DNA of 13,420 nt. It comes from Dunaliella salina. Lineage: Eukaryota; Chlorophyta; Chlorophyceae; Chlamydomonadales; Dunaliellaceae. Both the position numbers and the translations under genes were made by a program. Below are positions 8,076 through 13,420 of this stretch, piece by piece. The stretch is from assembly GCA_002284615.2 (NCBI GenBank), contig MU069730.1:64059-77478 (forward strand), in the 5' to 3' direction. The notes below the pieces were generated by a model. It did not search any database and had not been told where the DNA came from. It saw only the letters and a program-made list of their open reading frames with translations. The first letter of the stretch is position 1. Each line of letters starts with the position of its first letter.

Positions 8076-10920
8076 GCAGGCATGGTTTGATGGAGTGCAG
8101 TTGAGACAAGAGTGGGTAGGCTTGTCTTCCAGTACCTCCAGCTCCTCCTCGACACCTCTCCCTCTGCAGGCCGGCTGAAGCAGGTGGACTTGATAATTGA
8201 AGTGCGGGATGCGCGGGTAAGCGCTGTGCTGCTAATGGTGGTTTGGTTGAGTGAGCACTGTGCGCAACATCTGTGAACAGCAGCATGGCATATCCCGTTG
8301 CCACTGTCCACTTTAGTAGTACTGCTTGATGGAAATGGATGTGAATAATTTTAGGATTTCCTGCAGCTTCTGCCTAGACAGTTTGGAGGGTCTGCTGCAG
8401 CTGATGCTACATTGAAGCGGAAAAGGATTTGTTGGGCTTCAGGCAAGACAGGGCAGTGCATGCTGTACACAGCAATTTGCTCTTGTGACTCAGAATAAAT
8501 CAAATGCACACTGTATGTGACAAATAGTCAAGTGGCTTGTATAAGCATGGTTCTGCAAAATGGGAAGGCGCGAGGAGCTGTACGAAAATGCATCGAGGTC
8601 AAACCCTGCTAAACGTCATTTGATTTGTGGACCTGTCCCCAGACCTGACACCAATACTCTTCTCCAAGCCCTATGCCTCCCTTGCCGCCACAACCCAGCC
8701 CTGCTCCACCCCCTCCCCTTATGCCCCCTCTCCTTATGCCCCTTCCCAGCCCGGTGCAAAAAGTCCATGGTTTGCTAGGAGCCATCAGTCAAAAACCCAA
8801 TACCGTCACTACCTAACCCCCAGCCTCTTTCAACATCGCCAAGCCCCCTTGCACTGCTACCACCTTTGCACACCCTATTACTACCACGCTCACCCATCAA
8901 TTGCAGGGACCTCGCCACCCCATTGACCCAATGCTAGGTGCCCTAACAGGTGCCAATGAGTGCTTATTAATCCAATGCTGGGTGCCCTAGCAGGTGCCTG
9001 TGTGTGCTTGTTAACCCACTGCTGGGCGCCCTTGCGGGTGCCAATGAGTGCTTGTTGACCCAATGCTTGGTGCCCTAGCAGGTGCCTGTGTGTGCTTGTT
9101 GACCCACTGCTGGGTGCCGTTGCGGGTGCCAATGAGTGCTTGCTGGTCCGATGCTGGGTGCCCTAGCAGGTGCCCGTGTGTGCTTGTGGACCCAAAGCTG
9201 GGTGCCCTTGCAGGTGCCCATGAGTGCTTGTTGACCCAATGCTGGGTGCCCTTGCAGGTACCTACGAATGCTTGTTTATCCAATACTGGGTGCCCATGAG
9301 CGCTTGATCTAAATCTTGTGTGCCCGTGAGTGCTTGTTCACCCAATCCTGGGTTCCCTTGCAGGTGCCCCATGAGTGCTTGTTGCTCCAGGGCTAGGTCC
9401 CCATGAATCCTTTTTGATTTGATACTGGGTGCTCTTGCAGGTGCTCATGAGTGCTTGGCAGTTGTGGAGCATGCCAGTATGGCACATTTGACATGGGTGG
9501 CCCAGAGGGGGCCATTGCATGTAAGCATGCTCCCAGCGTGCACACTTGCGTGCAAGGGCCCCCTCCTGGACCACCCATGCCAAATGTGCCATACTGGTAA
9601 GCTCCAAAAGTGCATGCGGGCGTGCGGCCTGCCACACTCGGAGCATGGAGGGAAGTCATGGTACGGCGTACCTTCGTATCCTCCGCGCTGCATGCTACAC
9701 CATATGTGCCGCCACACTCACATGCACTTGCCATTCGGTCTAGTTACCCAGCCAGACGCCCCTCACCTAGCAATTACCTAGCCAAAAACTATTCAGCAGG
9801 TTGTTACCCACCCGGTAACTTCCCAACCAGTGGTCACCCAAATTTTGACCCAATGCTGGGTGCCCTTGCAGGTGCGCACGAGTGCTTACTAACCAATTCT
9901 TCTGTGCTCTTGCAGGTGCCCATGAGTGCTTACTAACCAATTATTCTGTGCTCTTGCAGGTGCCCATGAGTGCTTGTAGCACTGTGATGGAGGGTCTGCT
10001 GAGGGGCAAACGGCGTATTATTGTGCTGAACAAGGCCGATCTCGTGCCCAAGGAAGACCTGAAGGTAAGGTAAAGTAAGGATACATCGCTGTGTATGCCT
10101 CAAGCGGTCATGCGTTTTGCCTGAGTGGCTCTTTCCTTGTAAACCTTGTAAACCTTGTATGCCCCAAGCGGGCATCTTCGCGAAATCGAACCCCTAACCT
10201 CCAGAAAGAGGGGGGCCAGTCCTGGCGATTCAACAACGCCGGTGTCTGACAGAAGGACCTGGAGGCGCATCCTCTTGCAAAGCTTCCAGCTGGGGCCTCT
10301 ATGGTGTCTGTGGCTTCGGTTTTCTGCTGCCTCCCACAATTAAGCAATGGTCAATCAATCTGGGTGCTGCAGATCTGTAGAGCATGCCAAGTCTACAGCC
10401 ATCTTGGTTAAGAAATGGATCCGCATGCTCCTTATTGATACTCCACTTGGGCACAATGGCCAACATTGCCCGCATCATTGCAACCTCCTGCTGTCCAGGA
10501 CATATCTCTTTGCTTCTGCAGGTTTCCTGCAGCAGACTTACATTGTACTGAGCTGATGTTTCTTTGCACGAACACCAAGATATCCTTGGCCTTTGCTTGG
10601 CCTTCCTTGGACCATTTGCTTCGCATTACTGCACACCCAACCTTTTCTGAGGAGTCGTGCATTGGTGAATGAAGAACAGGACTGACGACAGAAATCTGGG
10701 GGGCCTGACGGTCCTACAACAGTTTGGAAGAACAGCCCCTCCCCCAAATGGCCTGGTGACGCCCCTCTGCCACATACCCTAGCAAATCCTCCCCCCTCTC
10801 CCTTTGATTGCAACCTCTTGTGTTTCCCGCACTATGCAGCTGGCACTCAGCTCCCAAGCAAAACGCAGCTTGTTGCGCACGATGGCTGTGTCCGCCAATG
10901 ATCCAGAGAGCGTCAAGAGG
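7874..10920 (+). CDS. MTG1/RbgA(YlqF)-type circularly permuted GTPase, 5' portion (four exons)
   Basis: Join 7874-8075, 8170-8216, 9960-10064 and 10840-10920; the gene continues past the window. The family assists late assembly of the large ribosomal subunit in mitochondria, chloroplasts or bacteria. Visible landmarks in order are WYPGHMQKA near residue 54, GRLKQVDLIIEVRDAR, VPMSAC at the position of the usual IPLS motif, RRIIVLNKADL (G4), then AVSANDPESVKR, which fits the G5-side strand. The spacing from NKAD to VKR is as I recall it for animal MTG1. All four exons join in frame. The G1 P-loop and G3 come after G4 in this permuted family and are not in the window. The first ~50 residues are Ser/Ala/Arg-rich with few acidic residues, fitting an organellar presequence, though this is inference. 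Mitochondrial MTG1 is favoured over plastid types from the exon 3 pattern. Confidence 0.87.
8170..8216 (+). CDS. GTPase exon 2: VDLIIEVRDAR segment
   Basis: A 47-base exon between acceptor CCCTCTGCAG (ending 8169) and donor GTAAGC (8217). It encodes RLKQVDLIIEVRDAR, a hallmark strand of YlqF/MTG1 GTPases, and ends in phase 0 right after the DAR triplet. Confidence 0.88.
8217..8925. other. GTPase intron 2, 5' part; no gene recognised
   Basis: No coding or RNA signal recognised. The stretch 8640-8890 is strongly C/T-rich on the plus strand, with a short CCTTATGCCCC duplication near 8717-8750. This is non-coding sequence ahead of the minisatellite. Confidence 0.6.
8926..9470 (+). repeat. 44-bp minisatellite made of the exon 3 acceptor and first codons
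   Basis: About eight regular 44-bp units, then more irregular ones. Typical unit parts are GACCCAATGCTGGGTGCCCT, a TTGCAG or TAGCAG site, then GTGCCCATGAGTGCTTGT. The last two parts equal the 3' splice site and first six codons (VPMSAC) of GTPase exon 3 at 9960. From 8926 to about 9190 two unit types alternate: GTGCCAATGAGTGCTT and GTGCCTGTGTGTGCTT, giving an 88-bp higher-order period. In the exon frame most units hit TGA or TAA right after the sixth codon. Confidence 0.9.
9474..9597. repeat. Long near-perfect hairpin in GTPase intron 2
   Basis: The 44-45 bp arm at 9474-9517 is complementary to 9553-9597 with only a few mismatches, sharing CCAGTATGGCACATTTG at the base and GGGGGCC near the tip. 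The loop is about 35 bases and contains further short self-complementary runs. It interrupts the 44-bp repeat array. Candidates are a fold-back element remnant or a small-RNA precursor. Confidence 0.8.
9598..9841. other. Intron sequence between hairpin and proximal repeats
   Basis: No gene recognised. It is not made of 44-bp units, so it and the hairpin appear to be inserted into, or to have replaced, part of the array. Confidence 0.5.
9842..9977 (+). repeat. Exon-proximal 44-bp units leading into exon 3
   Basis: Units beginning at the G of each CAG/GTG junction near 9871, 9915 and 9959 are exactly 44 bp apart. The last unit is the real acceptor and first codons of exon 3. The two before it carry TGCTCTTGCAG followed by GTGCGCACGAGTGCTTAC or GTGCCCATGAGTGCTTAC and then TAA, so they are acceptor copies that would stop translation at once. 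Confidence 0.9.
9960..10064 (+). CDS. GTPase exon 3: IPLS-position motif and G4 NKAD
   Basis: 35 codons, phase 0 at both ends. The acceptor TGCTCTTGCAG ends at 9959 and the donor GTAAGG begins at 10065. It encodes VPMSACSTVMEGLLRGKRR then IIVLNKADLVPKEDLK. NKAD at 10029-10040 is the G4 base-specificity motif. Placing the start at 9960 makes VRDAR run directly into VPMS, matching the DAR-IPLS order of the family. Confidence 0.9.
10085..10260 (-). mobile_element. tRNA-like SINE candidate in GTPase intron 3
   Basis: On the minus strand there is a D-arm-like hairpin (GGCG...CGCC, 10224-10240), a CCTC...GAGG anticodon-like arm and a good Pol III B-box match (GGTTCGATTTC, about 10183-10193). A perfect ATGCCC/GGGCAT hairpin and two short repeats of GTTTACAAG follow. 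The TATGCC-CAAGCGG-CAT block occurs twice, near 10098 and 10157. Its 3' portion resembles those at 2427-2500 and in the LINE 3' region. No A tail or target duplication is clear. Confidence 0.45.
10261..10839. other. GTPase intron 3, remainder; no gene recognised
   Basis: No exon with family-consistent sequence was found. A phrase resembling a G3 motif (LIDTP near 10431) sits in a frame with no supporting context. The last 100 bases are pyrimidine-rich and lead into the exon 4 acceptor. Confidence 0.6.
10840..10920 (+). CDS. GTPase exon 4: segment after G4
   Basis: 27 codons, phase 0 at both ends, between a strong pyrimidine tract with CACTATGCAG and a GTGCGT donor at 10921. It reads LALSSQAKRSLLRTMAVSAN then DPESVKR. 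Hydrophobic TMAVSAN followed by SVKR parallels the VIFTN...VK stretch in MTG1, at the same distance from NKAD as I recall. Similarity is weaker than in exons 1-3. Confidence 0.65.
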
Positions 10921-10935
10921 GTGCGTTTTGCAAAC

Positions 10936-11142
10936 CTGTGCTTGTGCCACTCGGGTGGGTGCCCTTGTGTATGTATGTATCGCCTCTTGCTTGTACCTCT
11001 TGGGTGCCAGTGTGTACGCGTGCATCACAACTTCGTGTATGTTCCTCTTGGGTGCCAATGTGTACATACACGCCACAACCTTGCGCTTGTGCCTCTTGGG
11101 TGGGGGCGTGCACATGTGCATTTCAAGCGCTTGTTCCTCTTG
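10936..11142. repeat. ~50-bp minisatellite, left part
   Basis: About four units carry CTTGTGCCTCTTGGGTG, then GTGTACATGYRC, then CACAAC. The array begins 15 bp past the exon 4 donor and stops in mid-unit at 11142, where LINE sequence starts. The same unit resumes at about 12823. Confidence 0.85.
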
Positions 11143-12822
11143 GTGCATACAAAAGAAAAGAGAAAAAAGAAAAGGAAAGAAAGAAAAGTCTACGCAAGCC
11201 AAAGGCCGCGTGCATTAAGGGAAGGACCTCTAACTGGAAAGCTAGAGGCCTCACCAGAAGGCCCTCAGAACCTACACTAGGCACAGCTAGTCTGGGAGAG
11301 AGCCAGGAACAGAATTAATGGGGATCTGGAGGGTTGCTGCTCGCCTTGCCTCTGGATGCTCGGATTCTTCTTCTCCCAGCCTCCGCCGCTGCGCGCACAG
11401 CAACCCCCCTCCCAGAAGCCCCTTGAAAGCAAAGAGCGTGTCTAATGTTTTTGATGGTGGTTAATGTTTGGATGGCATGGTCTCTTAAGCTTGGTTGCTG
11501 GCAATTTATCTTTTTGTTTAGTAAGGTCCAGATCTATAAGGGGTGTGATTGTGAACTCATTGTGAATGGTACCAGCCACACCAATTAAGATGATGTGTAA
11601 AGTCACTTTGTTATTCCTGTTTGGATTTCTGGAGCTGCGGGTTTTAAGTCTGGTTATGGTGTGAGAATGTTGGGTCGCTGCACTCTATATAGTGATGGAG
11701 GGGTTTGTGTCGGGACAGAATTGTAGTTGAACAAGATGTATGTCCCTGTCTTGAGGAGGGATCTTGGAAGGATCAAGGTGAGTTTGTCTGCCTGGAAGAG
11801 GGCGCACAAAAATAGCATCAGGGCGGGTTTGGTGCCGGGCAGGGGAGCCAGTACCATTTGGGGAAACTCAGTCTGGAATAGCTCTTGATATGTTTCCAGG
11901 GACTTGTATGCCCTGATCCAGGAGTCTCTCCTTACTGCAGCCATCCATACCAATAAGGGACGAGCCATACCGGCCTTTACTTGGGGCTTTTACGCAAAGA
12001 CTTACTTAGGGCTTTTACACAAAGGGCTGCATGGTGTCTGTTGGTGTGCATCCCACGCATTGTTGAGTTTGTACACCTGAGGAGTATGTGGTCAATGTGG
12101 TCCACATCATCACATAGTGGGCATCTCCTAGAGCTAGAAAAGGTCAATTTGAAGGCATGACTCTAATTGTACAGTATACCTGTACGATATTTCACTATAT
12201 TTATTTGCTGCGTAAGGGTGATCTCTGGATTTTTCCAGAAGAAATTGCTGATCTCCTTGTTAGCAAGTTGAGAGGTTGGGTTGCGCAATTCAGTGTTTGC
12301 AATAGTGGTTGGTGGTATGGCATCTTTAAGTATCTGCCATCTCTGGTAGTGGTAGCCAGAGGTGTCAGCAGAACCAAGCTTGTGTTTTTTATGCATGTGT
12401 GCTAAGTTTGTCGTCCAGGTTGGTGAGGCAGTGCATCAAGGAAGCACGGGAGCGGTGTATGCCATCGTCTCGTGAGGAGGAGATCTTTAATGAAAGCCAG
12501 TAAAAATTGTGGAATGGATCCCTGGCATCTGGAAATTCAATGTCTATGGTGTCTGAGAGGGCTGCAGTGCGAGCGCAAGCGTCGGCCCCCTCATTTCTTA
12601 TAATGCCAGAGTAGGCTTCGACTTTGTAGAAATGGATAGGGCGGGGTGAGTGTTCTAACATGGTTGATATTGCATGAATGGGCTCTGCGTGTAGGTGATA
12701 CCTCATGCGCATTGGATAAAGGGTTAGATTAGAAACCTGAAAGAGGCAGGATGCACTATCGGTGGCAATTTTAGTTTGCTTGTGTTGGAGTGCCACAAGG
12801 ATACCCACAAGTGCTGCCCTAG
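11143..12822 (-). mobile_element. 5'-truncated, decayed LINE with RNase H
   Basis: Read on the minus strand the element starts inside an RNase H domain (12822 downward), runs through a C-terminal region and a CPLC...HILLRC zinc-binding motif to a stop at 11317-11315. A ~110-bp 3' untranslated region and a CTTTT-rich tail (11150-11190) follow. The reverse transcriptase and endonuclease parts are absent. Both ends abut the same minisatellite in mid-unit, so it inserted into an existing array. RNase H plus this terminal region fits chlorophyte LINEs, but the clade was not determined. Confidence 0.8.
11315..12822 (-). pseudogene. LINE ORF2 C-terminal fragment: RNase H, zinc motif, tail domain
   Basis: Minus-strand landmarks: RAALVGILVALQ and KIATDSASC (12770-12822) with the catalytic Asp of TDS; VEAYSGIIRNEGADACART (about 12560-12625), the conserved C-terminal RNase H helix; the zinc motif CPLC-x9-HILLRC (about 12070-12130); and a tail with DGCSKERLLDQGIQVP and NPPDPH before the terminal stop. 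Breaks seen: a frameshift near 12390 after DDKLSTH, an in-frame TAG near 12160, a 25-bp tandem duplication at about 11974-12024 that shifts the frame, and further shifts or stops between 11440 and 11700. It cannot encode an active protein. Confidence 0.8.
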
Positions 12823-13210
12823 TGTGTACATAAGCATTACAACTTCTTGTTTGTGCCTATTGGGTGCCGTTGTGTACGCTTGCGTTACAGGTAAGTGTGT
12901 GTTCCTCTTGGTTGGCGGTGAGTAAATATGCGTCACAACTAAGTGCTTGCGCTTCTTGGGTGCCAATATGTGCATGTGCCTCACAGCTTCATCCTTGTAC
13001 CTCTTTAGTGGCGATGTGTACATGTGCATTACATTTAAGTGTGTGCCTCTTGGGTGGCGGTGTGTACACAAGCATGATATAACTCCTTGCTTGTGCCTTT
13101 TGGGTGGGTGCCGGTGTGTATGTACGCTTCACAACCTTGTGCTTGTGCCTCTTGGGTGGCGGTGTGTACATGCGCGTCACAACTGCCTGCTTGTGCGTCT
13201 TGGGGCCAGA
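12823..13210. repeat. ~50-bp minisatellite, right part
   Basis: About eight units of 48-57 bp with TGTGCCTCTTGGGTGGCGG, GTGTACATG and CACAAC blocks, the same family as 10936-11142. The right end decays at TCTTGGGGCCAGAG. Plus-strand frames within it repeat a Cys-Leu-Leu-Gly-Gly pattern, which is an artefact of the repeat. Confidence 0.88.
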
Positions 13211-13420
13211 GTACGTGCATGCATGCGCTCTCTGCTTGGCGATAGGCTACACCAAGGGCCGCCTGTTGTCGGAGTGTACAACAGCTATGAGGCTCGCTCT
13301 TTAATTCTCATGCTAAAAGATCCTTTTGCTTTATTATTTATTGCGCCACCCTAGTGCTCCAAAATGTTATGTGATAATTGGGTTTCGGGATGTATCTTGG
13401 AAAATTTCCCTTACAAATTG
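13211..13420. other. Presumed GTPase intron 4, 3' end of window
   Basis: No gene recognised. It becomes AT-rich after about 13300. The next GTPase exon, carrying the G1 P-loop, is expected further right. Confidence 0.5.

Noticed and set aside
7828..8311. Minus-strand frames across GTPase exons 1 and 2
   Set aside because: Shadows of the plus-strand gene, whose WYPGHM and VRDAR motifs are unambiguous.
8926..9470. CRISPR-like array interpretation of the 44-bp repeats
   Set aside because: Units are contiguous with no unique spacers, in a spliced eukaryotic gene, and derive from the exon 3 boundary.
9610..9936. Frame reading TSGHPNFDPMLGAL, resembling the plastid RbgA motif after DAR
   Set aside because: It looked like the IPLS-THPQMD stretch of plastid relatives, but exon 3 starting at 9960 fits the spacing and phase exactly, and this frame is made of 44-bp repeat sequence.
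10347..10556. LIDTP phrase resembling the GTPase G3 motif
   Set aside because: In permuted GTPases G3 follows G1, which is absent; residues around it do not match and exon 4 follows later.
12864..13354. Cys-rich plus-strand frames in the right-hand minisatellite
   Set aside because: Repeating Cys-Leu-Leu-Gly patterns come from the ~50-bp unit and shift frame between units.

Overview
The window looks like nuclear DNA of a unicellular green alga, most likely a Dunaliella-like chlorophycean. The reasons are very long introns packed with tandem repeats, long (CA)n/(TG)n tracts, GTGCG/GTGAG/GTAAG splice donors, and a decayed RNase H-bearing LINE whose C-terminal region resembles proteins I associate with chlorophyte genomes. 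The taxon is inference. A single N inside an exact 93-bp duplication marks this as draft assembly.

Two protein genes stand head-to-head around a 225-bp AT-rich gap at 7649-7873. On the plus strand is a circularly permuted GTPase of the MTG1/RbgA(YlqF) type, an organellar ribosome-assembly factor. Four exons can be placed: 7874-8075, 8170-8216, 9960-10064 and 10840-10920. They carry the WYPGHM motif, the VRDAR motif, G4 (NKAD) and the stretch after G4. The G1 and G3 parts lie beyond the window. On the minus strand is a CCAR1/DBC1-like protein with a Pro/Ala/Gln-rich N-terminus (exon 7190-7648) and the first half of an S1-like domain (exon 5601-5702). Two small Ala-rich candidate exons further left (1778-1825 and 174-226) may belong to the same gene.

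Layout: 1-5600 is presumed intron of the minus-strand gene, made of microsatellites, several unrelated tandem arrays, an inverted-repeat block and possible SINE remnants. 5601-6262 holds the S1-like exon and, just upstream of it, a row of decayed copies of that exon. 6263-7189 is intron. 7190-7648 is exon 1. 7874-10920 is the GTPase gene; its second intron contains a 44-bp minisatellite built from the start of exon 3, plus a long hairpin, and its third intron holds a SINE-like element. 10921-13420 is GTPase intron: a ~50-bp minisatellite split by a 5'-truncated, broken LINE on the minus strand.

The most striking pattern is that tandem arrays lie directly upstream, in transcription order, of exons and are built from copies of the exon's own 5' end plus its 3' splice site. 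This is clear for GTPase exon 3 and for the S1-like exon of the oppositely oriented gene, with a weaker third case near 1778-2100. I found no prokaryotic-type system, CRISPR array or complete RNA gene.
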